From Poindextera sp036272595 (GTDB lineage Bacteria; Pseudomonadota; Alphaproteobacteria; Caulobacterales; Caulobacteraceae), in NCBI GenBank assembly GCA_036272595.1, contig DATAYM010000067.1:1-64000 (forward strand): a DNA stretch of 64,000 nt, given 5' to 3'. The position numbers and the translations under genes are program-made. Every line of letters starts with the position of its first letter. The first letter of the stretch is position 1. Positions 50,741 to 58,831 of the stretch are shown here, piece after piece. Under the pieces are notes generated by a model. It did no database searches. It was not told the DNA's origin and worked only from the letters and a program-made list of their open reading frames with translations.

Positions 50741-51589
50741 ATGACGCCGGACCTCTCCCTTTTGCTCCGCGCGGAGGGCCTGCCAGAGACCTATGAGGGC
50801 GTCATCCGGCGCCTGCATGTTCCGCTCGCCGCGCGCATCGCCAAGGCGGCGCGGGCGCACGGGCCGGGGTATCGCGTCGGCCTTTGCGGGCCGCAGGGCT
50901 CGGGCAAGACCACCAGCGCCCGGGTGCTTGAGCGACTGTTGGCCGCGGAAGGGCTGCGCGCCGTCATCCTGTCGCTGGACGATCTCTACCTGCCGCTGGC
51001 CGCGCGGCGGCGCCTGGCGGCGCGGGTGCACCCGCTGTTCATCACCCGCGGCGTGCCGGGAACCCATGATGTGGCGCTGGGGCTGGAGGTGCTGGCGAGC
51101 CTGCCGCTGCCGGGCCTGACGATGATGCCCCGCTTCGACAAGGCCAGCGACGATCGCGTCGCGCCGACCCCGGTGGAGGGCCCAGCCGACGTCATCCTGT
51201 TCGAAGGCTGGTGCGTCGGGGCGCGGCCGCAGGACCCGGCGGCGCTGGCGCGGCCGGTGAACGCCCTGGAACGGCAGCGCGACCCGGAGGGGGTCTGGCG
51301 CGCCTACGCCAACACGGTGCTGGCCGGACCTTACCAGGACCTGTTCGCCGACTTCGGCCTTTTGGCGCTGTTCAAGGTCCCCAGCTTCGAGGTCGTGCTC
51401 GGCTGGCGCCAGGAGCAGGAGCGCAAGGCGCCCAGGCGCGGCATGACCGACGCCGAGATCGCCGGCTTCATCCGCCACTACCAACGCCTGACCGACTGGA
51501 TCCAGGCCGAAATGCCGGCCCGCGCCGACGTGGTCGCCCACCTCGCCCCTGACCGCGCGATCGGCCAAGTGAGGATTCGCGGCGACTAG
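50741..51589 (+). CDS. D-glycerate 3-kinase-like P-loop kinase
   Basis: A 282-residue protein with Walker A GLCGPQGSGKTTSA (about 47-60), LSLDDLYLPLAARRRLA and TRGVPGTHDVALGLEVL, which closely follow the plant/yeast-type glycerate kinase (GLYK) pattern. VILFEGWCVGARP is the Walker B-like segment. It converts D-glycerate to 3-phosphoglycerate, draining glycerate from photorespiration-like or aldarate/serine routes. It stands alone, divergent from the ABC exporter. Confidence 0.85.
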   Translation: MTPDLSLLLRAEGLPETYEGVIRRLHVPLAARIAKAARAHGPGYRVGLCGPQGSGKTTSARVLERLLAAEGLRAVILSLDDLYLPLAARRRLAARVHPLFITRGVPGTHDVALGLEVLASLPLPGLTMMPRFDKASDDRVAPTPVEGPADVILFEGWCVGARPQDPAALARPVNALERQRDPEGVWRAYANTVLAGPYQDLFADFGLLALFKVPSFEVVLGWRQEQERKAPRRGMTDAEIAGFIRHYQRLTDWIQAEMPARADVVAHLAPDRAIGQVRIRGD

Positions 51590-51633
51590 CGTGAAGTTCA
51601 TTCACGTCGCCGAGGCAGCCGTCCCGTTCTGAT

Positions 51634-51785
51634 CCTTCTCCCCCTGCGGGAGAAGGTGTCAGCGAAGCTGACGGATGAGGGGTCGCACTGAACTGGCGGG
51701 TTAGCGGCAACATTTATCGGATAGGGGAGCAAGACCCCTCATCCGACCTCCTACGGAGGCCACCTTCTCCCGCAGGGGGAGAAGG
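51634..51785. repeat. Long dispersed inverted repeat (copy C)
   Basis: The outer arms 51634-51683 and 51734-51785 pair over roughly 50 bp. Each carries a CCTTCTCCC-GGGAGAAGG hairpin, then a smaller hairpin (GTCAGC/GCTGAC in the first arm, CCTCCTACGGAGG-like in the second), then GGATGAGGGGT or its complement. It lies between two plus-strand genes. Confidence 0.85.
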
Positions 51786-51830
51786 AAACCTAAGGGTTGC
51801 CCTCGATGTTTGTTCCTGTAATGTTCTCGC

Positions 51831-52250
51831 ATGGCTGGACCACGGAAAGTGAAACGGGGGTTGGCGCGGCGGATGCGCCGTTCGCCGACGTCCAATGAGG
51901 CCAGGCTCTGGGCGCTGTTGCGAGACCGGAAACTGCAAGGACTCAAATTCCGCCGGCAGGTTCCGATCGGGCCTTACGTCGCCGACTTCATGTCGTTTCG
52001 GCATCGTCTGGTGATCGAGGCCGATGGGCCGACCCATCTGACCAATGCCGACCACGACCAACGGCGCGACGACTGGCTGCGGGCGCAGGGATTTCGCGTG
52101 CTCCGGTTTCGAAACGAGATGATCGCCTGCGATAGCCACGGGGTGCTGGAGGTGATCCTCGACGCGGTAACGCCGCCGGGCCCCATCGGCTGTGTTCCCT
52201 TCTCTCCTTGCGGGAGAATGATCGAAACGTGCAGCGCGTCAGCGCGCTAA
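51831..52250 (+). CDS. DUF559 endonuclease-like protein with repeat-derived tail
   Basis: A 139-residue protein. ARRMRRSPTSNEARLWALL, then FRRQVPIGPYVADFMSFRHR, LVIEADGPTH and VLRFRNEMI follow the DUF559/Vsr-like restriction-endonuclease fold: Glu, Asp-F and ExDG-type residues are in place. Family members usually end near residue 115-120. Here the last 20 or so residues (after VTPPGP) are read from a CTTCTC-GGGAGAA repeat, so the normal end may have been altered by repeat insertion. The stop shares four bases with the antiparallel stop of the peptidase. Role unknown, possibly DNA nicking or repair. Confidence 0.75.
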   Translation: MAGPRKVKRGLARRMRRSPTSNEARLWALLRDRKLQGLKFRRQVPIGPYVADFMSFRHRLVIEADGPTHLTNADHDQRRDDWLRAQGFRVLRFRNEMIACDSHGVLEVILDAVTPPGPIGCVPFSPCGRMIETCSASAR

Positions 52251-54358
52251 TCCATCAGCTTGCGGATGAAGTAGGTCATCTCCAGGGCGTTGGTGTGGGC
52301 GCGCTCCACCAGGTTGGCGCCGGAGCCGTGGCCGCCTTCGATCACTTCGTAGAACAGGTAGGGATCGCCGAGCGCCGCCAGTTTGGCGGCGAACTTGCGG
52401 GCGTGCTGCGGCCCGACCCGGTCATCCTTGGTGGTGGTCCAGACGAAGGGCTCGGGATAGGCGACGCCCGGCTTCAGGTTGGCGTAGGGCGAGATGCTGG
52501 CGAGGAAGGCGCGCTCGTCCGGATTGGCCACCGAACCGTATTCGCCGGCCCAGGAGGCGCCGGCGGCGATCTGTTCGAAGCGCAGCATGTCCAGCAGCGG
52601 CACCTGGATGTCGACCGCCCGCCAGAGTTCCGGATGCTGGGTGAACTCGACGCCCATCAGCAGGCCGCCGTTGGAGCCGCCCTGAATGCCCAGCCGGCGC
52701 GGACTGGTGATCTTGCGCGCGATCAGGTCCCTGGCCACGGCGGCGAAGTCGTCGAACACCCGCTGGCGATGGGTCTTCAACCCCGCCTCGTGCCAGGCCG
52801 GGCCGAACTCGCCGCCGCCGCGGATATTGGCCAGCACATAGACCCCGCCCCGCTCCAGCCAGAGCTTGCCGAGGGTCCCGGAATAGGCCGGCGTCTCCGA
52901 CACCTGGAAGCCCCCATAGGCGTAGAGGATGGTCGGGTTGGTCCCGTCCAGCGCCATGGTCTTCGGGTGGACGACGAAATAGGGGATTTTCGTCCCGTCC
53001 GTGGAGGTCGCCTCGAACTGGTCGACCACGTCGCCCGAGGCGTCGAACCGGGCCGGCAGCGACTTCACCTCGGCGCTCTCGCCGCTGGCGGCGTCGGCCT
53101 GGTCGAGCCGCGGCGGCTCGAGGAAGCCGTCGACATTGTAGTAGATGCCGTTGTCGCGCACGCCGGCGGCGGCCACGCCGACGGAGGAGTCCGGCGGAAC
53201 CGGCAGGACAAGGCGGGTCCAGCCCTGGTCGGCGCCCGGCTGGAAGGAAACCAGGCCGCCGCGCACATTGTCGTAGATCGCCGCGACCACCCGATCGCGG
53301 GTGACCTCGACCTGGTCGACCGACTGGCGGGCGTTCGGCGCGAAGATCAGGTGGGTCCGGACGTCCGGGTCGCTCGGCGGCGGCGCGGCCAGCGCCTGCG
53401 GCGTGAAGGCGAGCAGGGAGCCGGCCTCGTAGGCGCCGCCGAAGGCCCAACTCTGCTCGGTGGTGAAGATCATCCGGCCGTCCAGCAGGCCGCCTAGCGC
53501 GACCTTGGGCGGCAGGGCCAGCCTGACCACGCCGTTCGGGGTCAGCTGGTCGACCTCGGAATGGAAGAAGTCGAGCCCGCGCTGGACCAGCGCCACCTTG
53601 TGGCCCTGGCCGTCGCGCAGCACGGTCGGGTCGGTCGAAACGTCGGTCGGCGCGCCGCGAAACACCTCGACGGCCCGGTCCAGCGGCTGGCCGCGCTTCA
53701 GCGTCTTGACCACGAAGGGATAGCCGGAGGCGGTCATGGTTCCCGGCCCCCAGTCGCGCGACACGATCAGGGTGTCGTCGTCCAGCCAGTCGACGGTCTG
53801 CTTGCTGTGCGGCAGCACGAAGCCGCCGGGGACGAAGGCGTTGGTGGTCAGATCGAACTCACGCTGGGTGGTGGCGTCCTCGCCGCCGTCGGAGAGTGCG
53901 ATCATGCAGCGGCGGTAGGCCGGCGGCGGGCAGTTGGCCCCCTCCCAGATCCAGTTGGCGTGCTCGGCGGCGGCCAGCGCGTCCAGATCGAGCACCGTGG
54001 TCCAGTGCGGGTCGGCGGTGGCGTAGTCGGCCCTGCTGGTCCGCCGCCAGATGCCGCGCACGTGGATCTCGTCGCGCCAGAAATTATAGACCTGGCCGCC
54101 GATCAGCTCCGGCGCCGGGATGCGGTCCTTGGCCTCGGCGATGTTCAGCGCGTCGGCGTCGAGAGCGGCGAAACGGGGATCGGCCTCGAGCACGCCGAGG
54201 GTCCTGGCGTTCTCCGACCGCACCCAGGCCATGGCGCGGGGGCTGGAGACATCCTCAAGCCAGAGGAAGGGATCGGAAGATCGAACGGTGGATTGGGCGC
54301 GGGAAACGGACCCTGAAGCCAAGAAAAGGATCGCCACGGCGGCTGCGATACGGTGCAA
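52247..54358 (-). CDS. Prolyl oligopeptidase family serine peptidase (S9A), exported
   Basis: A 703-residue protein when started at TTG 54358, which follows GGGAGG closely and opens a signal peptide (LHRIAAAVAILFLASGSVSRAQ). An upstream ATG at 54406 would put 16 charged residues before it. The N-terminal part is a beta-propeller starting at DPFLWLEDVSSPRAMAWV. The C-terminal hydrolase has GIQGGSNGGLL (nucleophile Ser), WTTTKDDRVGP (Asp) and EGGHGSGAN (His). It probably degrades proline-containing peptides in the periplasm. Confidence 0.92.
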   Translation of the reverse strand: MHRIAAAVAILFLASGSVSRAQSTVRSSDPFLWLEDVSSPRAMAWVRSENARTLGVLEADPRFAALDADALNIAEAKDRIPAPELIGGQVYNFWRDEIHVRGIWRRTSRADYATADPHWTTVLDLDALAAAEHANWIWEGANCPPPAYRRCMIALSDGGEDATTQREFDLTTNAFVPGGFVLPHSKQTVDWLDDDTLIVSRDWGPGTMTASGYPFVVKTLKRGQPLDRAVEVFRGAPTDVSTDPTVLRDGQGHKVALVQRGLDFFHSEVDQLTPNGVVRLALPPKVALGGLLDGRMIFTTEQSWAFGGAYEAGSLLAFTPQALAAPPPSDPDVRTHLIFAPNARQSVDQVEVTRDRVVAAIYDNVRGGLVSFQPGADQGWTRLVLPVPPDSSVGVAAAGVRDNGIYYNVDGFLEPPRLDQADAASGESAEVKSLPARFDASGDVVDQFEATSTDGTKIPYFVVHPKTMALDGTNPTILYAYGGFQVSETPAYSGTLGKLWLERGGVYVLANIRGGGEFGPAWHEAGLKTHRQRVFDDFAAVARDLIARKITSPRRLGIQGGSNGGLLMGVEFTQHPELWRAVDIQVPLLDMLRFEQIAAGASWAGEYGSVANPDERAFLASISPYANLKPGVAYPEPFVWTTTKDDRVGPQHARKFAAKLAALGDPYLFYEVIEGGHGSGANLVERAHTNALEMTYFIRKLMD

Positions 54359-54429
54359 TCGGTCCTCCCGGATCGGACGAAAGCCGATCCATAGCATGCG
54401 GCCCAACCGGAGCCAGGACCCTGGGGACC

Positions 54430-55008
54430 ATGACCACGCCGGGCTATTGCCTGTTCGACACCGCCGTCGGCGCCGTCGCCGTCGCCTGGAGCGAGCGCGG
54501 GCTGAAGGGCGTCCAGCTGCCCGAGGCCGACGCAGGCCGGACCCGGGCGCGCATGGCGCGGCGCTATCCGGACGCGGTGGAGGGCGAGCCGCCGGCGACG
54601 ATCGCCGAGGCCATCGTCGGCATCGCCGCCCTGGTCGGCGGCGAGGCGCGGGACCTGGACGATATCGTGCTGGACACCGAGGGCCTGGAGGCGTTCCCGC
54701 TCCGCGTCTACCAGGTCGCCCGCACCATTCCGCCCGGCCAGACCCTGACCTATGGCGAGATCGCCGGACGCATCGGCGAGCCGGGCGCGGCGCGGGCGGT
54801 CGGCGAGGCGCTGGGTAGGAATCCCTTCGCCATCGTCGTCCCTTGCCACCGTGTGCTGGCCGCCGGCGGCAAGCTGGGCGGCTTTTCCGCCAACGGCGGC
54901 GTGGTCGCCAAGCTGCGGCTGCTGGAGATCGAAGGCGCGCAGATCGGCGAACCCGCGCCGTTGTTCGACGACCTGCCTGTGGCGATCAAACCGCCACGCC
55001 GACGCTAA
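54430..55008 (+). CDS. ogt: Methylated-DNA--protein-cysteine methyltransferase
   Basis: A 192-residue suicide repair protein. The active site is IVVPCHRVLAAGG with Cys139. GQTLTYGEIAGRIGEPGAAR is the DNA-binding helix region with the Arg finger, and GGFSANGG completes the pocket. It lacks the Ada N-terminal regulatory domain, so it is the Ogt type. It removes methyl from O6-methylguanine. It is divergent from the peptidase gene (71 bp) and ends before a strong intrinsic terminator. Confidence 0.92.
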   Translation: MTTPGYCLFDTAVGAVAVAWSERGLKGVQLPEADAGRTRARMARRYPDAVEGEPPATIAEAIVGIAALVGGEARDLDDIVLDTEGLEAFPLRVYQVARTIPPGQTLTYGEIAGRIGEPGAARAVGEALGRNPFAIVVPCHRVLAAGGKLGGFSANGGVVAKLRLLEIEGAQIGEPAPLFDDLPVAIKPPRRR

Positions 55009-55021
55009 CCCCATCCCGCTC

Positions 55022-55053
55022 ATCCCCGCGAAGGCGGGGATCCAGGCTTTTTT
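55022..55053 (+). terminator. Intrinsic terminator of ogt
   Basis: ATCCCCGC, a GAAG loop and GCGGGGAT form a perfect 8-bp stem (55022-55041), followed six bases later by six T residues (55048-55053). It starts 13 bases after the ogt stop. Confidence 0.75.
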
Positions 55054-55077
55054 GCTGGAAACTCAGCGCTCTAGGAT

Positions 55078-55108
55078 AAAAAACCTGGATTCCCGCCTTC
55101 GCGGGAAT
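55078..55108 (-). terminator. Intrinsic terminator of the BT1-like transporter gene
   Basis: On the minus strand an 8-bp stem (55108-55101 with 55096-55089) with a four-base GAAG loop is followed by CCAGG and six T residues (55083-55078). It lies 30 bases after the transporter stop and mirrors the ogt terminator. Confidence 0.72.
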
Positions 55109-55138
55109 GAGCGGAACAAAAGTAATCCCGTTCGCGAC

Positions 55139-56440
55139 CTAGTTCTGGAACTCCGTCACCGGCGCGGGGGCCTCTTCGTAGATCTCGGCGTCCTTGCGCC
55201 GCACCAGCGCCAGCGGCAGCAGGAGCACCAGGGGGATGGTGGATGCGGTGACGGCGGCGTTGAGCAGGATGACGGTGCTGAACTTGAAGTGATGGGCGTC
55301 GATCAGGGTCGAGCCGAACCAGTCGGTGCCGAACAGGGCGAAGTTGCGCACGCTCATCAGCAGCGAAAAGCCCAGGCCCTCGACGCCGGCCGGGGTCGCC
55401 CGCACCGCCAGGTCCATCAGCGCCATCTCGGACAGGGTGAAGCCGAAGCCGTCGAAGGCGGCGACGATCTGCGCGCGCTGCGGCGTGGCGTAGGAGAGGA
55501 AGCTCAGGTGGCAGGCGGTCGCGATCAGGATGCAGCCGACCAGCAGGTTGCGCAGATTGATGCGCCGGCAGGCGTAGCCGTAGCCCAGGGCCGCCAGTAT
55601 GCCGAAAATCCCGTAGATGGCGCCCAGCAGGCCTTGCGCCTGGGTGGTCATGTGCAGGTCGACCTGCTGTTTGTAGAACTGCGCCGTGATGGTCGACGGG
55701 GCGAGGTAGTAGACCGCCATCAGTCCGGCCGCCGCCCACATGGTTCCGGCCGTCCCGACCTTGCCCAGCTGCCGGGCGGCGTTGCCGAGCAGCGCGGCGG
55801 AATCGATCCGCTTGCGCTGCTCGTTTAGGAACAGCACCGCCGCCGGGACCAGCAGGAACACCACCCCGCCGCAAGCGGCGGCCGTCCAGCCGAAGGCGAT
55901 GCTGGCCAGGTAGCCGGCCGCCGGTCCGCGGATCACGGTGGTCAGCTCGGAGACGAACTCGCGGATCGCCGTCAGCCGCCCGGACCCGGAGGTCGCCTGC
56001 GCCGTCTCGACCATGTAGGCGCCGACGGCGGTGCTGGCGGTCATCATGAACAGGTTGATGGCGATGCAGGCCCACAGCAGCCGGCCGTACTGGTGCGGCG
56101 TGTAGTAGAGCCCGACCCAGGCGGCGACCGAGAGCACGGCCGAGATCAGGAGGTAGCTCTTCCGCGGGCTTCCGAGGATCGGAAAGGCGTCGGTGAGCAG
56201 GCCGGCCAGTGGTTTGAAGTACCACGGCAGCCCCGAGAGGAAGAAGAAGCCCGCATTGGCCGAGCGGCTGACATGCAGCTCGTTCTTCAGCAGGTTCTGG
56301 ATCGGCAGGCGGCCCAGCACCTGCGGCTGGGCCAGCGTGGTGGCGAAGATGCCGACGACGATGACGATGGCCGCATAGGTCAGGGCGCGGTTGCCGGCCT
56401 TTGGCTCCTGAACGATCGCCGTCGCCACCATGGGTCGCAC
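55139..56440 (-). CDS. MFS transporter of the BT1 (folate/biopterin) type
   Basis: A 433-residue protein with about 12 transmembrane helices. SGLPWYFKPLAGLLTDAFPI and then GSPRKSYLLISAV match the BT1 family signature (KPLxGLxSDxxPxxGxxRKxYL). LTAIREFVSELTTVIRGP and AAFDGFGFTLSEMALMDLAV lie in later helices. BT1 proteins move folates or biopterin in protozoa, and bacterial members are largely unassigned. A folate- or pterin-like substrate is a family-level guess. Confidence 0.82.
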   Translation of the reverse strand: MRPMVATAIVQEPKAGNRALTYAAIVIVVGIFATTLAQPQVLGRLPIQNLLKNELHVSRSANAGFFFLSGLPWYFKPLAGLLTDAFPILGSPRKSYLLISAVLSVAAWVGLYYTPHQYGRLLWACIAINLFMMTASTAVGAYMVETAQATSGSGRLTAIREFVSELTTVIRGPAAGYLASIAFGWTAAACGGVVFLLVPAAVLFLNEQRKRIDSAALLGNAARQLGKVGTAGTMWAAAGLMAVYYLAPSTITAQFYKQQVDLHMTTQAQGLLGAIYGIFGILAALGYGYACRRINLRNLLVGCILIATACHLSFLSYATPQRAQIVAAFDGFGFTLSEMALMDLAVRATPAGVEGLGFSLLMSVRNFALFGTDWFGSTLIDAHHFKFSTVILLNAAVTASTIPLVLLLPLALVRRKDAEIYEEAPAPVTEFQN

Positions 56441-56566
56441 GTCCCGCGCCCTCGCGCTGGGATGAGCTTTCTATGGGCGGCGCCCGGACGCAAGCCCCGG
56501 GCCGCGGCGCGGGGCGGCGAAACCTCTTGGCGCCCGTTCCGCACGAAAAACGGGCGGCGGGCGGCC

Positions 56567-57343
56567 CTAGGCGAGCCGCTTGATGGCGTCGGCGACCTGG
56601 TCGGTCTTTTCCAGGGTGACCATGTGGCCGGCCTCGGGGATGGAGACCAGCTGGGCGCCCTTGATGCGGCGCTTGAACTCCTGGGCGTAGACCGGCGGCA
56701 CGGCCCGGTCGGAATCGCCCCAGACCAGGATGGTCCTGGCCTTGATCCGGTACATCCGCTGCGACAGCCCGCGATCGGGGATGGGGAAGAGGATGCGGCC
56801 GGCCATGCCGAGCTGGCGGGCGTTCTGCACCAGATAGGTCTGCAGGTAGTTGGGGTCGGAGACGTCGCGGCCGGCCGTCATCATCGCCGCGCCGGCCTCG
56901 GCGTCGTGGAACATCAGGGCCGGCATCTCGAACGGCAGGGTGGCGAAGATGTCGACGATCGGATGGTCCTCGAGCCAGAGCCCGACCGAGGAGATCAATC
57001 CGAGCCGGCTGATCTCGTTCGGCGCCAGGGCGGCGACCTCGGCGGCGATCATGCCGCCCATGGAATGGCCGACCAGGATCGGATCCTTCAGCCCCAGCGC
57101 CTCGATCACATCCAGCGTGTGCAGGGTGATGTCGAGCATGTCGCGCAGCTCGGGCGCCTCCTGGCTCTCGCCGTAGCCGGGCAGGAAGGGCGCCTGGACG
57201 TGGAAGCTCTCGGCCAGCTTGGCCAGGAACGGGTCCTGCGCCGTCATGCCGCCGGCGCCGTGCAGGAAAACCAGCGGCTGGCCCGACCCGCCCTCCAGCA
57301 CCTGGACGGGGACGTGTTCGGTCTGGATTGTCTTCAGTTCCAT
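56567..57343 (-). CDS. Alpha/beta hydrolase next to the luciferase-like oxidoreductase
   Basis: A 258-residue hydrolase: LVFLHGAGGMTAQDPFLAK (oxyanion), FLPGYGESQ, ILVGHSMGGMIAAE with the nucleophile Ser, VWGDSDRAVPP (Asp) and IPEAGHMVTLE (His). The fold and lengths match meta-cleavage-product hydrolase and esterase-type enzymes. It starts 11 bp after the stop of the flavin oxidoreductase and is almost certainly its operon partner, perhaps hydrolysing an ester or diketone made by it. Confidence 0.9.
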   Translation of the reverse strand: MELKTIQTEHVPVQVLEGGSGQPLVFLHGAGGMTAQDPFLAKLAESFHVQAPFLPGYGESQEAPELRDMLDITLHTLDVIEALGLKDPILVGHSMGGMIAAEVAALAPNEISRLGLISSVGLWLEDHPIVDIFATLPFEMPALMFHDAEAGAAMMTAGRDVSDPNYLQTYLVQNARQLGMAGRILFPIPDRGLSQRMYRIKARTILVWGDSDRAVPPVYAQEFKRRIKGAQLVSIPEAGHMVTLEKTDQVADAIKRLA

Positions 57344-57354
57344 CTTCGCCCCCT

Positions 57355-58623
57355 TCAGACCAGCGCCGCGACGGCTTCGGCGGCGTCCCGCTCGGACGGC
57401 AGGCTGCCGGCCTTGGCCAGCGTGTTCAGCGGCTTGCACCAGAAGCGGTCGTCGTCGGCATAGTCGGGGAAGATGTTGCGCAGGTGCGGCATCACCTTCT
57501 CGGCGAACAGCTTGGTGGAATACATGCACTTCTCGGCCGGCATGTCGCCGACGTGCATCAGGCAGAAGATGTTGCCGACGTTGAGGCCCTTGGCCAGGTC
57601 CTCCATGCGTTGGCGCACGGTCTCCGGCGAGCCGGCGATGACGTGGCCGCCCTCGACCAGGTCCTTCCAGGTCAGCTGGGTATAGCCGCCGCGCGGCGGC
57701 GCGTATTGCGACAGCGCGCCGGTCTGGATGGTCTTGATGGTGCGGTAGCCCGGCGCGTCGGCGAAGCCGGGATAGACGTGCAGGCAGCGATTGTAGAAGT
57801 AGTTGACGTGCGGCCAGTAGAGCCGCTCGGCCTCCTCGTCGGTGTCGGCGACGCAGATGGTCTGGGCGAAGCCGGCCCGGTAGGGCGAGGCGTCCGGCGC
57901 GTTGCGCTGGGCCACCCGGTCCCAATAGCCCTGCATCAGCACCTTGGCGCGCAGATAGCCGGAGAAGCTGAGGTAGGAGTAGGAATAGGTGTTGTCGATG
58001 CAGAAATCGTAGGTCTCCACCGAGCCGCCGCCGGGGATGTGCACCGGCGGATGCGGCTGCTGGATCGGCCGCGGCCAGATGTTGACGTAGCGCAGCTTGT
58101 TGTAGCGGCCGTTGAAGGCGAAGGGCTCGCGGCTGGTCCAGGCGCGGATGATCAGCTCGTGCGCCTCGGCGTATTTCTCGCGGGTCAGCGAGGGGATCTG
58201 GCCGTAGCAGAAGTTGGTGTCCATCGAGGTGCCGACCGGGAAGCCCGCCACCAGCCGGCCGCCGGAAATGCAGTCCAGCATGGCGAATTCCTCGGCCACG
58301 CGGACCGGCGGATTGTAGAGGGCGATGGAATTGCCCAGCACCACCAGCGCCGTGTCCTTGGTGCGCCGCGCCAGGCCGGCGGCGATGATGTTCGGCGACG
58401 GCATGATGCCGTAGCCGTTCTGGTGGTGCTCGTTGACGCCGATGCCGTCGAACCCGACCGAGCCGGCGTATTCGAGCAGGTCCATATAGGTGTTGTAGAC
58501 GGTGTGGGCCCGCTCGGGGTCGAACAGCTTCTGGTCGATGTCGACCCAGACCGACCGGTTCTTCTCGCGGAAGTCGTCCGGCAGGTCCGGCCAGGGCATC
58601 AGGTTGAACCAGGTGAACTTCAT
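57355..58623 (-). CDS. LLM-class (luciferase-like) flavin-dependent oxidoreductase
   Basis: A 422-residue TIM-barrel flavoprotein starting at 58623 (GGAGGACGCC site). FTWFNLMPWPDL and FDGIGVNEHHQNGYGIMPSP are typical of the bacterial luciferase superfamily, and ALVVLGNSIALYNPPVRVAE, RLVAGFPVGTS and HIPGGGS line the flavin site. It is longer than F420-dependent members (about 330) and suits FMNH2- or F420-dependent monooxygenation of a hydrophobic compound. Paired with the alpha/beta hydrolase downstream; divergent from the reductase gene by 208 bp. Confidence 0.9.
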   Translation of the reverse strand: MKFTWFNLMPWPDLPDDFREKNRSVWVDIDQKLFDPERAHTVYNTYMDLLEYAGSVGFDGIGVNEHHQNGYGIMPSPNIIAAGLARRTKDTALVVLGNSIALYNPPVRVAEEFAMLDCISGGRLVAGFPVGTSMDTNFCYGQIPSLTREKYAEAHELIIRAWTSREPFAFNGRYNKLRYVNIWPRPIQQPHPPVHIPGGGSVETYDFCIDNTYSYSYLSFSGYLRAKVLMQGYWDRVAQRNAPDASPYRAGFAQTICVADTDEEAERLYWPHVNYFYNRCLHVYPGFADAPGYRTIKTIQTGALSQYAPPRGGYTQLTWKDLVEGGHVIAGSPETVRQRMEDLAKGLNVGNIFCLMHVGDMPAEKCMYSTKLFAEKVMPHLRNIFPDYADDDRFWCKPLNTLAKAGSLPSERDAAEAVAALV

Positions 58624-58831
58624 GGCGTCCTCCCTCCCGCGCGGCGGGTTCCTTATCATTGTTCAGTCGGACAAGACCCTAAGTCAGGATCGTCGAGGCG
58701 CGCAATGGGGGAGAAGAGTGCGAACCAATGCGACCGCGATGCGTCGCCCCTGGCGGGAGAAGGGATCCTAATTTTGTCTTGGCGCGGAACCCCGCACAGT
58801 GTTGGGTCTCGGCGATCATCGAGGGCCAGAC

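Larger units (their letters stand above)
55016..55114. repeat. Mirrored terminator pair as an inverted repeat (copy D)
   Basis: The arms 55016-55047 and 55084-55114 are inverted copies, CGCTCATCCCCGCGAAGG and its near complement. Each contains its own stem-loop and CCAGG, and each is followed inward by a six-base T-run on its own strand. The spacer between two convergent genes is thus a two-way terminator made from one repeat. Confidence 0.85.
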
